Part shown: piece after piece, positions 25,914 to 34,405 of the stretch
Position numbering within the stretch: the stretch's first letter is position 1
Layout: each line of letters starts with the position of its first letter
Assembly (NCBI GenBank): GCA_963760405.1
Contig: CAVXCV010000002.1
Location: 682,001 to 746,000, forward strand
Reading direction: 5' to 3'
Source: RYN-230 sp963760405
GTDB taxonomy: Bacteria; Actinomycetota; Actinomycetes; Streptosporangiales; Streptosporangiaceae
DNA length: 64,000 nt
Program-made: the position numbers and the translations under genes
Notes under the pieces: model-generated
Told to the model about the DNA's origin: nothing
Databases searched by the model: none
The model's input: only the letters and a program-made list of their open reading frames with translations

Positions 25914-25955
25914 GGCTGGCATCAGCCCCGGAGTACTCCGGGGCTGATGCCAGCC
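25914..25955 (-). terminator. 42-bp perfect palindrome after ilvC
   Basis: A 21-bp perfect inverted repeat with no loop (arms meet at GGAGTACTCC, centre 25934/25935) begins two bases after the ilvC stop codon. It will form a very stable hairpin in RNA. No U-tract follows, so it may act as an RNA-stabilising or U-less terminator. Confidence 0.65.
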
Positions 25956-25957
25956 CC

Positions 25958-26968
25958 TCAGGACGCGGCGTCGTCGCTGGAGTCGAGCCAGCTCATCAGC
26001 GGCCGGAGCTTCGCCCCGACCTGCTCGATGTGGTCGGCGTGCAGCGCTTCCCGGCGCTTGAGGAAGTTCGGCCGGCCCCCGTCGAACTCGTCGATCAGCT
26101 CGCGGGTGAAGGTGCCATCGCGGACCTCCGCCAGGATCCGCCGCATCTCTTCCCTGGTCCGCTCGTCCACCAGGCGCGGGCCGCGGGTGTACCCGCCGAA
26201 CTCCGCGGTGTCCGACACCGACCAGTACATCTTGGAGAGGCCGCCCTCGTAGATCAGGTCCACGATGAGCTTCATCTCGTGCAGGCACTCGAAATAGGCG
26301 ATCTCCGGCTGGTAGCCCGCCTCGACCAGGGTGTCGAACCCGGCCTTGATCAGCTCGGATACGCCGCCGCAGAGCACGGCCTGCTCGCCGAACAGGTCCG
26401 TCTCGGTCTCCTCGGCGAACGTGGTGACCAGGGCGCCGGCCCGGGTGCCGCCAATGGCCTTGGCGTACGCCAGGGCCAGCGGCCAGGCGTTGCCGGACGC
26501 GTCCTGCTCCACCGCGACGAGCACCGGTACCCCGCGGCCCTCGGCGAACTGGCGGCGAACCAGGTGGCCGGGCCCCTTCGGGGCGACCATGCACACGTCC
26601 ACCCCGGCGGGCGGGCGGATGAGCTGGTAGCGGATGTTCAGCCCGTGCGCGAAGAACAGGGCGTCCCCGTCCACCAGGCTCGGCTCGATCGCCTCGGCGT
26701 ACAGCGCCCGCTGCACATGGTCCGGGGCCAGGACCATGATCAGGTCGGCCTCCTCGCATGCCTCACGGGGGGTGAGCACCTGCAGTCCCTCGTTGGCCGC
26801 GAGCTCGCGGCTCCGGGAGCCCTCGGGGAGGCCGACCCGGACGTTCACCCCGGAGTCACGCAACGACAGCGCGTGCGCGTGCCCCTGGCTGCCGTAGCCG
26901 AGCACGGCCGCGTGCCTGCCCTGGATGATACTGAGATCAGCGCCGTCGTCATAGAAGATGTCTGCCAT
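25958..26968 (-). CDS. ilvC: ketol-acid reductoisomerase
   Basis: A 336-residue class I KARI, which isomerises and reduces acetolactate or acetohydroxybutyrate with NADPH. The Rossmann motif is AVLGYGSQGHAHALSLRDSG. The metal-binding knotted domain includes ETETDLFGEQAVLCGG and YFECLHEMKLIVDLIYEGG with the catalytic acidic residues. It ends MSWLDSSDDAAS. ATG 26968 follows GAAAGGCAGG. It is the third gene of ilvB-ilvN-ilvC, separated from ilvN by a 16-bp tandem repeat array. Confidence 0.96.
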   Translation of the reverse strand: MADIFYDDGADLSIIQGRHAAVLGYGSQGHAHALSLRDSGVNVRVGLPEGSRSRELAANEGLQVLTPREACEEADLIMVLAPDHVQRALYAEAIEPSLVDGDALFFAHGLNIRYQLIRPPAGVDVCMVAPKGPGHLVRRQFAEGRGVPVLVAVEQDASGNAWPLALAYAKAIGGTRAGALVTTFAEETETDLFGEQAVLCGGVSELIKAGFDTLVEAGYQPEIAYFECLHEMKLIVDLIYEGGLSKMYWSVSDTAEFGGYTRGPRLVDERTREEMRRILAEVRDGTFTRELIDEFDGGRPNFLKRREALHADHIEQVGAKLRPLMSWLDSSDDAAS

Positions 26969-26984
26969 TGCCTGCCTTTCGCTA

Positions 26985-27080
26985 CTGCTGGAACTACGGC
27001 CCGCAGGAATCACGGGCTGCTGGAATCACGGGCTGCTGGAATCACCGGCTGCTGGAATCACCGGCTGCTGGAATCACGGG
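26985..27080. repeat. six 16-bp tandem repeats across the ilvN stop codon
   Basis: Six head-to-tail units run from 26985 to 27080. The last four match CTGCTGGAATCACSGG; the two nearest ilvC have two to four changes. The ilvN stop codon (27058-27060) lies in the fifth unit and its last residues (DSSSR) are repeat-encoded. The array ends 17 bp before the ilvC start and so forms nearly the whole ilvN-ilvC spacer. Confidence 0.9.
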
Positions 27081-27630
27081 CGCGGACCGAGCCGGCCAGG
27101 CTGCGCTCCCCCATCCGGTCCACCGGGCGCAGCGCCCGGTCCGTGATGGACCGGCCGCCCCGGCCGAGCGCGACCATGCCGGACTGGACGAGCTCCTTGA
27201 TCCCGAACGGCTCGAGCACCCTGATCAGGGCGTCCAGCTTGTCCCGGTTGCCGGTGGCCTCCACGGTGACCGCGTCCTGCGCCACGTCCACCACCTTGGC
27301 ACGGAACAGCGCCACCGTCTCCAGCACGCGCGACCTGCTTTCCAGGTCAGCGCGCACCTTGATGAGGAGCAGCTCGCGCTGGACCGAGACCGGCGGCTCC
27401 AGCTCGACGATCTTCAGTACGTTGATCAGCTTGTTGAGCTGCTTGGTCACCTGCTCGAGGGGATGGTCCGCGCAGTCGACCACGATCGTCATCCGGGATA
27501 TCTCCGGGTGCTCGGTGGGCCCGACCGCGAGCGAGTCGATGTTGAACCCGCGGCGGGAGAACAGTCCCGCGATCCGGACCAGCACGCCCGGCTTGTTCTC
27601 CACCAGCACAGAGAGGGTGTGCCTGTTCAT
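27058..27630 (-). CDS. ilvN: acetolactate synthase small (regulatory) subunit
   Basis: A 190-residue regulatory subunit that activates IlvB and confers valine feedback control. An N-terminal ACT domain (HTLSVLVENKPGVLVRIAGLFSRRGFNIDSLAVG) and a second domain (LLLIKVRADLESRSRVLE...LEPFGIKELVQSGMVALGRG) are intact. ATG 27630 follows GGAGCC; it lies 42 bp after the ilvB stop. The C-terminal tail beyond RGGRSITD is longer than usual by about 25 residues and ends in codons generated by a 16-bp tandem repeat. Confidence 0.95.
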   Translation of the reverse strand: MNRHTLSVLVENKPGVLVRIAGLFSRRGFNIDSLAVGPTEHPEISRMTIVVDCADHPLEQVTKQLNKLINVLKIVELEPPVSVQRELLLIKVRADLESRSRVLETVALFRAKVVDVAQDAVTVEATGNRDKLDALIRVLEPFGIKELVQSGMVALGRGGRSITDRALRPVDRMGERSLAGSVRARDSSSR

Positions 27631-27671
27631 GCTCGGCTCCTGATCGCGTAGGCGGGCCAGTCCCTGATGGC

Positions 27672-29924
27672 TCATTCGGTCACGTCCCAGTCGGGCGCCA
27701 TGTTCCGGGCGACGATGATGTCGTCATTGCTCGTGCCGGCCGCGACCATCGGCCACACCATGGCGTCGCGGTGCACGATGAAGTCGACCACCACGGGCCG
27801 GTCGTTGATCCGCATGGCCTGCTCGATGACCGCGTCCACGCTGCCCGCATCCTCGCAGCGCAGCCCGGCGCAGCCATACGCCTCGGCCAGCTTGACGAAG
27901 TCAGGGATGCGGGTGCCGCCGAGCGCCGCCGGATCACGCCGCAGCGCGGTCTCGGCCGGGCCGCCGGACGGGCCGTCCGGGCCGTGGGCGGCGGCCACCT
28001 GCTGGCTGCGGGCGACGTGGTCGAGGTCGGTGTTGGAGTACCGCTCGTTGTAGAACAGGGTCTGCCACTGCCGGACCATGCCGAGGTTGCCGTTGTTGAT
28101 GATGGCGATCTTGACCGGGATGCCCTCCACCGCGCAGGTGGCGAGCTCCTGGTTGGTCATCTGGAAGCAGCCGTCCCCGTCGATCGCCCACACGCAGCTC
28201 TCCGGGTGGCCGACCTTGGCGCCCATGGCGGCGGGCACCGCGTAGCCCATGGTGCCGAGGCCACCGGAGTTCAGCCAGTGCCCGGGCCGCTCATGGCCGA
28301 TGAACTGGGCCGCCCACATCTGGTGCTGGCCCACCCCGGCCACGTAGATCGCGTCCGGGCCGGCGATCTGCCCGATCCGCTCGATCACCTGCTGCGGCGA
28401 GAGCGATCCGTCGGCTGGCAGGTCGTAGCCCAGCGGGTAGGTGCTGCGCCACGCATCCAGCTGCGTCCACCAGGCGCTCAGGTCGCTGCGGTGGCCCGCC
28501 TGGAACTCGGCGCGGACCGCTCCGAGCAGGTCGGTGATGACCTCCCGGCAGTCGCCGACGATGGGCACGTCCGCGCGCCGGTTCTTGGAGATCTCCGCGG
28601 GGTCGATGTCGGCGTGCACCACCGCGGCCCCTGGGGCGAAGCTGTCCAGCTTGCCGGTGACCCGGTCATCGAACCGGGCCCCCAGGGCGATGAGCAGATC
28701 TGACTTCTGCAACGCGCCCACCGCGGCCACCGTGCCGTGCATGCCCGGCATGCCCAGGTTCTGGCGGTGGCTGCTGGGGAAGCCCCCCCGGGCCATCAGC
28801 GTGGTGACCACGGGGATGCCGGTCAGCTCGGCCAGCTCGAGCAGCTCCTGGCTGGCGCCGGCCTTGATCACGCCACCGCCCACGTACAGCACCGGGCGGC
28901 TGGCGTCGGCGATCAGCCGGGCCGCCTCCCGCACCTGACGAGAATGCGGCCGGGTCACCGGGTGATAGCCGGGCAGGTCGAACACGGGCGGCCAGCGGAA
29001 TTCCGTGGTCGCCTGGAGGGCATCCTTGGCCACGTCCACCAGCACCGGGCCGGGCCGGCCGGTGGCGGCGACGTGGAACGCCTCGGCCACCGTGCGCGGG
29101 ATGTCCGCGGCCTTGGTAACCAGGAAGTTGTGCTTGGTGACTGGCAGCGTGATACCGGAGATGTCCGCTTCCTGGAACCCGTCGGTGCCGATCAGGCTGG
29201 AGGGCACCTGGCCCGTGATGGCAACCACCGGCACGGAATCCATGTACGCGTCGGCCAGCGGGGTGACCAGGTTGGTCGCGCCCGGGCCGGACGTGGCCAT
29301 GCACACCCCGGGCCGCCCGGTCACCTGGGCGTAGCCGGTGGCCGCGTGCCCGGCACCCTGCTCGTGCCGGACCAGGATGTGCCGGACCGAGGGCGAGTCG
29401 AACAGCGGGTCGTACAGCGGCAGGATCGCGCCGCCCGGGATGCCGAACACCACGTCCACGCCGAGCCGCTCCAGCGCCGCGACGAGTGCCTGCGCCCCGG
29501 TCATCTGCACCGCGACCTGGTCCGGCCCGGGCTGGGCCGTCGTGTGCTGGGCTGCCCCCGGCTGGGCTGCACTGTGCTGGGCTGCCCCCGGCTGGGCTGC
29601 ACTGTGCTGCGCTGCCCCCGGCTGGGCTGGATGCTGCGCGGGCCCGTGCTGGCCAGCACCGTGCTGGCCAGCACCGTGCTGGCCAGGCCCGTTCGGCGCC
29701 GGGGCACCACCCGGGCTAGCAGGCCGTGGCCGGGGCGAGGGCTGGCCCGCGGCCCGCGGTGAGCCCGCCGCGGCGTGGTCGGGGTCAGTGATCAGGTGAG
29801 AGTCGGCCGTATCCCGTGACGCGGCGCGGGCCGCCAGGTCGCGCGGGGTGGGGCTGCCGCCCTTCCGCGCCTGGCCTGCTGGTCCGGGGCCGGGGGCGGC
29901 CGCCGCTGTCGTCTGGTCGGTCAT
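27672..29924 (-). CDS. ilvB: acetolactate synthase large subunit with repeat-rich N-terminal extension
   Basis: A ThDP-dependent enzyme making acetolactate and acetohydroxybutyrate. From about residue 138 it is a standard catalytic subunit: MTGAQALVAALERLGVDVVFGIPGG, the catalytic Glu region RHEQGAGHAATGYAQVTGRPGVCMATSGPGATN, FAD-domain, and ThDP-binding GDGCFQMTNQELAT...NNGNLGMVRQWQ. The first 137 residues are extra: low-complexity Pro/Ala/Gln/Gly with AGQHG and QPGAAQHSAA repeats encoded by 15-bp and 30-bp DNA repeats. At 750 residues it is more than 100 longer than usual. GAGGAAG precedes the ATG at 29924. An attenuator and Val/Leu leader peptide lie upstream. IlvN and IlvC follow. Confidence 0.95.
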   Translation of the reverse strand: MTDQTTAAAAPGPGPAGQARKGGSPTPRDLAARAASRDTADSHLITDPDHAAAGSPRAAGQPSPRPRPASPGGAPAPNGPGQHGAGQHGAGQHGPAQHPAQPGAAQHSAAQPGAAQHSAAQPGAAQHTTAQPGPDQVAVQMTGAQALVAALERLGVDVVFGIPGGAILPLYDPLFDSPSVRHILVRHEQGAGHAATGYAQVTGRPGVCMATSGPGATNLVTPLADAYMDSVPVVAITGQVPSSLIGTDGFQEADISGITLPVTKHNFLVTKAADIPRTVAEAFHVAATGRPGPVLVDVAKDALQATTEFRWPPVFDLPGYHPVTRPHSRQVREAARLIADASRPVLYVGGGVIKAGASQELLELAELTGIPVVTTLMARGGFPSSHRQNLGMPGMHGTVAAVGALQKSDLLIALGARFDDRVTGKLDSFAPGAAVVHADIDPAEISKNRRADVPIVGDCREVITDLLGAVRAEFQAGHRSDLSAWWTQLDAWRSTYPLGYDLPADGSLSPQQVIERIGQIAGPDAIYVAGVGQHQMWAAQFIGHERPGHWLNSGGLGTMGYAVPAAMGAKVGHPESCVWAIDGDGCFQMTNQELATCAVEGIPVKIAIINNGNLGMVRQWQTLFYNERYSNTDLDHVARSQQVAAAHGPDGPSGGPAETALRRDPAALGGTRIPDFVKLAEAYGCAGLRCEDAGSVDAVIEQAMRINDRPVVVDFIVHRDAMVWPMVAAGTSNDDIIVARNMAPDWDVTE
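29544..29695. repeat. 30-bp and 15-bp minisatellites inside ilvB
   Basis: About 2.7 units of a 30-bp repeat (core GCTGCCCCCGGCTGGGCTGC) at 29544-29633, then three units of GTGCTGGCCAGCACC at 29646-29690. Both periods are multiples of three, so the ilvB frame is kept and only the N-terminal extension grows. Confidence 0.8.
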
Positions 29925-29973
29925 CGCAAGGCTTCCTCGTCTGCGTTCGGAAGGTCGGTGCTGGCAACAAAAA

Positions 29974-30002
29974 ACCCTCGGCGCCAGAAGGCGGGCGAGG
30001 GT
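29974..30002 (-). terminator. ilvB attenuator terminator
   Basis: On the minus strand ACCCTCG (30002-29996) pairs with CGAGGGT (29980-29974), enclosing a CGCC/GGCG inner stem, followed by TTTTTGTT. It is an intrinsic terminator about 50 bp before the ilvB ATG. Confidence 0.85.
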
Positions 30003-30043
30003 AGGCGCGCAGGTAGCTGGCTCAATCAGCTACTTGCGCGCCT
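30003..30043 (-). promoter_or_regulatory. ilvB leader stem overlapping the leader peptide
   Basis: A 17-bp stem (30027-30043 with 30003-30019, 16 of 17 paired, 7-base loop) starts within the last codons of the leader peptide and abuts the terminator. It is placed to act as the pause or alternative structure of a transcription attenuator. Confidence 0.7.
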
Positions 30044-30082
30044 GGTGAGTACGAGAACGTAGTGCACGAGCACGGATATCAC
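30026..30082 (-). CDS. ilvB leader peptide (Val/Leu-rich)
   Basis: An 18-codon frame reading MISVLVHYVLVLTRRASS from GTG 30082, or 15 codons from GTG 30073. It contains three Leu, three Val and one Ile codon after the start from 30082, then TGA at 30026-30028. The final codons lie in a 17-bp stem followed by a U-tract terminator. This is the classic arrangement of a branched-chain amino acid attenuator before ilvBNC. The start choice is uncertain because neither GTG has a strong ribosome binding site. Confidence 0.7.
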   Translation of the reverse strand: MISVLVHYVLVLTRRASS

Positions 30083-30105
30083 TCTGGACCACACCGCGTC
30101 CGGCG

Positions 30106-32909
30106 TCAACTTGACCAGGCATTCGTCTCAGCTGGCGAGATCACGTTCCCAAAAGGGGGCTCACCACCGTCCTCTTCGGCGCCCTGCTGATCGCGCTGGC
30201 GGGCCGCGGCCAGGCGGCCCGGCGGGACCGGCCCGGTCACGAACGGGCCCTTGCCGAGGGTGCACCCCATCGCGGCGAGCACCTCGGCCTGCCCGGCATC
30301 CTGGATCCCGTCGGCCATGGCCGTCAGGCCGAGATCCCTGCCGACCGTCACCATCGCCCTGATCAGGGTCTCCGCCGAGGCATCCGCGCCCAGCCCGGCC
30401 ATCAGCGCGGGACCGATCTTGATCACGTCCACCGGTAGCTCGCCCAGCTGGGCCAGTGAGCCGAGATTCGCGGCAGATACGTCCACGGCCAGCCGGACCC
30501 CGTGCTCGCGCAGCTCACCCAGGCCACGCAGCAGCGCCTCGTACCCGTCCGCCAGTACCTGCTCGGCGACCTCCAGGATGAGCGCGGCGGCGGGTAGCCC
30601 GCTGCCGGCCAGCGCGGCCAGCACCGAGTCAGTGAAGCCGTGCGCGCGCACCTGCCGCGGCGGGCAGTACAGCCACAAGCTGCCCGCCCAGCCGGCCAGC
30701 CGCCACGCGGCCGCCTGCGTGCACGCCTCGCCCAGCATCCATGCACCGAACTCGGCCGTGGCGGCGGGCACGCCGGCCAGGCCGGTGAACCCGGGGCGCG
30801 CGGCCCCCGGCGAGGTCCTGCCCTGCGCCGGGCCCGCGGCCCGGCCCGGGTCATCGCGCCAGCGGGCCAGCGCTTCGGCCCCGCTGACCCGCAGCGCCGG
30901 CAGGTCGGCCAGGGGCTGGTACTCCAGTTCCAGGCGGCCCTCGTGCAGCGCCCGGCTCAGCTCAGTAGCAAACTGCTCAGGAGCAAACTGCTCGGTAGCA
31001 AACTGCTCGGTCGCAAACTGCTCAGCGGCGAGCTGCTCGCCGGTGAACTGGCCGGTGGCAAGCTCCGGGTGGTGGCGGGCATCCGCGTCCGGCTGCGGCG
31101 AGAACACCTCGGCCCGGCCGCCGCCGGACTCCTTGGCCCGGGATACGGCCGCGTCGGCATTACGCCACACATAACCGGCCGGGCTGCCGTCGGCGAGCGC
31201 GACGCCAACGCTGACCGAAAGCGACACTTCCTGGTCTGCGGCGCGGAACGGCTCGGCGGCGATACTGGTGACGATGCGCTCGGCCGCGTCGGCGATGTCC
31301 TGGGCGCTGGCCGCCTCCGGCACCAGCACCGCGAACTCATCGCCACCCCAGCGGGCCACCGTGGCCCGGGCCGACACGACGGCCATCAGCCTGCGAGCCA
31401 CCTGAGCCAGCACCAGATCCCCGGCCGCGTGCCCGGCCGTGTCGTTCACCCCGGTGAACCCGTCCAGGTCAACCAGGATGACCCCGGCCACGGCGGCGCC
31501 CAGCGGCGCCACCTCGTCCAGCCGGCCAGGGCTGAGCGCCTCCCGGGCCCGGTCCTCCAGGTAAGCGCGGTTGGGCAGTCCGGTCAGGCCGTCGTGATAG
31601 GTCAGGTGGGCAATCTGGCGGCGTAGTTCTACCTGATCGCTCACATCCCGCGCGGTGATCAGCAGCCGGTCCAGCCCACCCTGGCTGCGATAACGCGAGA
31701 TCGTCGCCTCTACGTGCCGCCAGGTGCCATCCGCGGCCCGGACCCGGCAGGCATACCTGATCTGCCGGACCGACTCGGCGGCTGCTTCCCGCACGGCCCG
31801 GATCCCTTCTGGCCGGTCTTCTGGGTGCACCAGGTCAGACAGCATCTTCCCGTCGAGGGTGGACGGCTGATAGCCGTAGGCGCGCACCGCGGGGCTGGCG
31901 TAGCCGATCGCCCCGGAGTAATCACACACCAGCACGACGTCGCTGGTCCGCTCGGCCAGCTCGCGGAACTGCTGGCCAGACTCCTGCCACCGCCGGGACC
32001 GGGCGGTGTCCCGGTGCACCAGGACCAGAATCCGCGCGCACAGCGCGAGCACGACCGTGCCGCCGGTCAGCGCGGCCACCGGATCCGGGGGCGTGCCGCT
32101 GATCACCGCGTGGCCGATGACCACCAGCGCCGCGGCCACCGCGGCGAGCGTGGCCACGATCGTGGCCGTATGCAGGCCGGCCCGGCTGGCCCGGACCGGC
32201 TGCCCGCTCTGCCGGGAGGCCCGGGCGGCGGGCAGCCACGGCGCAGCGCCCAGCACCGCGAACCCGGCCACCAGCAGCAGCTGGGCGGCCACTCCCGGGT
32301 GGCCGTTACCGACCCTCGCTCCAACGGACAGGACATCGCTGAGGGTCACCGCGAGCAGCGCGAGGAACGGGGCACGCCGCGCCGGCCCGCGGCCACGGCC
32401 AGCGCGAGCACCCCGCCGAGCACCACCAGGTCGGCCAGGGGATGGACGAGTTCCACCGCAAAGGTCCGCGGGTCGTCACCAGAGTGGGCGAAGTCAGCGT
32501 GCAGCAAGGTGACCCAGCTGATGACGAAAACGGAGCCGGCCAGCACATAACCGTCGGTGAGATGGGCCACGGCCACGCCAACCCGGCCGCCGCTGCGCCG
32601 GCCCAGCGGATGCCGGTCCGCGTTCCCACGCGGCGGCGCCAGGCCGGCCACGCCTGCCGCCAGGGCGGGCAGGGCCAGCAGGCCGGGGAGGTCGGCCAGG
32701 CTCAGCGGGAACCCGCCGCCGGACGCGGCGTTCGCCATGGCCTGCAGGCCGACGGCACCAGCGGCCCAGGCCGCGATCGCGAACGCGAACAGCCAGTAGG
32801 CATGCCGGACCGAACCGGTGTCCTGCCCGGCACCGCGCCACAAGCTGACTACGGCCAGGACTGCGCTCAGGGCCATCACCCCGGTCACTGCCTGCGCAGC
32901 CAGGCTCAT
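30106..32909 (-). CDS. membrane PAS-GGDEF-EAL protein, frameshifted
   Basis: The reconstructed protein of about 934 residues has an N-terminal polytopic sensor (roughly eight to ten helices), a PAS domain (FRELAERTSDVVLVCDYSGAIGYASPAVRAYGY), a GGDEF domain with intact WGGDEFAVL, and an EAL domain. The GGDEF should make c-di-GMP. The EAL domain keeps EALARW but lacks the Asn of VNVS (LYCPP), the DDFGTG pair (VDVSAANLG) and the EGVE base (ADGIQD), so phosphodiesterase activity is unlikely. The first 187 codons (32346-32909) stop in another frame. The body matches from about 32390 on, so a one-base shift occurs near 32380. FATEQ pentapeptide repeats lie between GGDEF and EAL. Downstream of nothing obvious; divergent from no gene. 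Confidence 0.75.
30962..31045. repeat. 15-bp minisatellite in the GGDEF-EAL linker
   Basis: About five units of a 15-bp repeat (GCAAACTGCTCGGTA type) encode FATEQ/FAPEQ on the minus strand. The frame is preserved. The flanking units are increasingly diverged. Confidence 0.8.
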
Positions 32910-33388
32910 GGCCGGTTACCCGATGCTTGCGGGGGCACCGAGTCTCCTTCCGCCGCGTCCGCCGCTCAGTTTGGTGCGGTGCTGAGCCAGGAGTGCCTTG
33001 TGGGCCAACCCGGCGGTCCTGCGCAACCGGGCTACGACTCAGGGTCACCGGAGTAGCGCAGGGGGCCCGCAGAGCTGCGCTGCAACGCGGGCCTTCGGTA
33101 GCCGGTCGCGGTCATCGCACGTGATCGATGATGCTCACTTTAGGCTCCTTAGGTCACACTTCGATTGAGGAAGCATCTCGGTCTCCTGGGTGATGCCTGA
33201 GGATCTGCGGAAAGCGCCAAAGCCCGCCGCGTTTACCCAGGTCAGACGGGTAACCGCGGTTAGGCGGGCAGGCTTTAATATCTGGCAGACGATTCCCGCC
33301 AGGCCGGTCTCAGGGCCTGCGAGGCCGTGGTCATGGCGATTTTTTGGGGCGGCTGCACATACTTTGTCCCGCGATCCGGGGAAACAGC
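32910..33388. other. intergenic, no gene seen
   Basis: A 480-bp gap between two minus-strand genes. The part 33180-33370 is AT-richer. I see no supported gene, RNA or clear terminator. It should contain the promoter of the GGDEF-EAL gene's upstream side. Confidence 0.45.
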
Positions 33389-34300
33389 TCAGTAGCTGCC
33401 GGAGATGACGTTTTGCAACGGCTGGCCACCGAGGAATCGCTCGAGCTGAGCGCGGACCAGGGCGATGGCCCGGATGGAGGAGACCGGGGTGCTGGCCGCC
33501 TCGTGCGGAGTGACGAACGCCCCGGGCAGCTGCCACAGCGGGTGCCCGGGCGGCAGCGGCTCCGGGTCGGTGACGTCCAGCGCGGCCCGCAGCCGGCCCT
33601 GGCGCAGCTCGGCGCACAGCGCCTCAGTGACCAGCAGGGACCCGCGGGCCGCATTGACGAGCAGCGCGCCGTCCTGCATCCGGGCCAGGAAGGCCGCGTC
33701 CACCATGCCAATGGTCTCCGGGGTGACCGGGGCCAGCAGCACGACCACGTCCGCCCGGGGCAGCAGCGCGGGCAGCTCGGCCACGGTGGCCACGCCCTCG
33801 CGGGCGGTGCGGGCCACCCGGAGCACCCGCACCTCGAAGCCAGCCAGCCGCCGCTCTACCGCCGCCCCGATCGAGCCGTGCCCCACGATCAGCACGGTCT
33901 TGCCCGCCAGGCAGTCGGTGAACTGGTAGCTCCACCGTCCGGCGGCCTGCTCACGGGCGAAGAACGGGAAGTCACGGAGCACGGCGAGGATGGCCCCCAC
34001 CACCCACTCGGCGGTGCTGGCGTCGTGCACCCCCCGGGCGTTGCACAAGGTGACCCCAGGCGGGAGCCCGGGCAGCAGCCGGTCCACCCCGGCGGTCAGC
34101 GTCTGCACCACGGCCAGCCGCTTCATCTCGCGCAACGCCAGGACGGCGGGTGGCCGCGGGAAGAACGGCGGCACGTAGAACTCCACCGCAGCGGCACTGT
34201 CCGGGAGCGGAGCGCCGTCCGGCGCGACCACCTCGACGTCCGCGCCCGGCACGCCCGCCAGCCCGGCGGCGACCTCAGCCGTCGGCACCCACACCCGCAT
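33389..34300 (-). CDS. D-isomer-specific 2-hydroxyacid dehydrogenase
   Basis: A 303-residue NAD(P)-dependent dehydrogenase of the D-2-hydroxyacid family. It has the substrate-domain TAGVDRLLPGLPPGVTLCNARGVHD, the dinucleotide fold KTVLIVGHGSIGAAVERRLAGFE, the catalytic Arg in VNAARGSLLVTEAL, the Glu in DVTDPEPLPPGHPLW and the His in FVTPHEAAST. The substrate is not deducible; hydroxypyruvate or glyoxylate reductases are close relatives. GAGGTAGC precedes ATG 34300. It lies downstream of gatB with about 100 bp between. Confidence 0.88.
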   Translation of the reverse strand: MRVWVPTAEVAAGLAGVPGADVEVVAPDGAPLPDSAAAVEFYVPPFFPRPPAVLALREMKRLAVVQTLTAGVDRLLPGLPPGVTLCNARGVHDASTAEWVVGAILAVLRDFPFFAREQAAGRWSYQFTDCLAGKTVLIVGHGSIGAAVERRLAGFEVRVLRVARTAREGVATVAELPALLPRADVVVLLAPVTPETIGMVDAAFLARMQDGALLVNAARGSLLVTEALCAELRQGRLRAALDVTDPEPLPPGHPLWQLPGAFVTPHEAASTPVSSIRAIALVRAQLERFLGGQPLQNVISGSY

Positions 34301-34405
34301 AGCTACCTCACCCGGTTATCCGCGTCCCTACCCGCGTCCTGTGCCGGCGTGCCCCTTACCGCCTGGCTGCTGCCTGGCTGGCTGCCGCGCTGGCTGAGGT
34401 GCGGC

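Noticed and set aside
26985..27080. Regular 16-bp repeats as a CRISPR array
   Set aside because: Units are directly adjacent with no unique spacers, and there are no cas genes; it is a tandem minisatellite.
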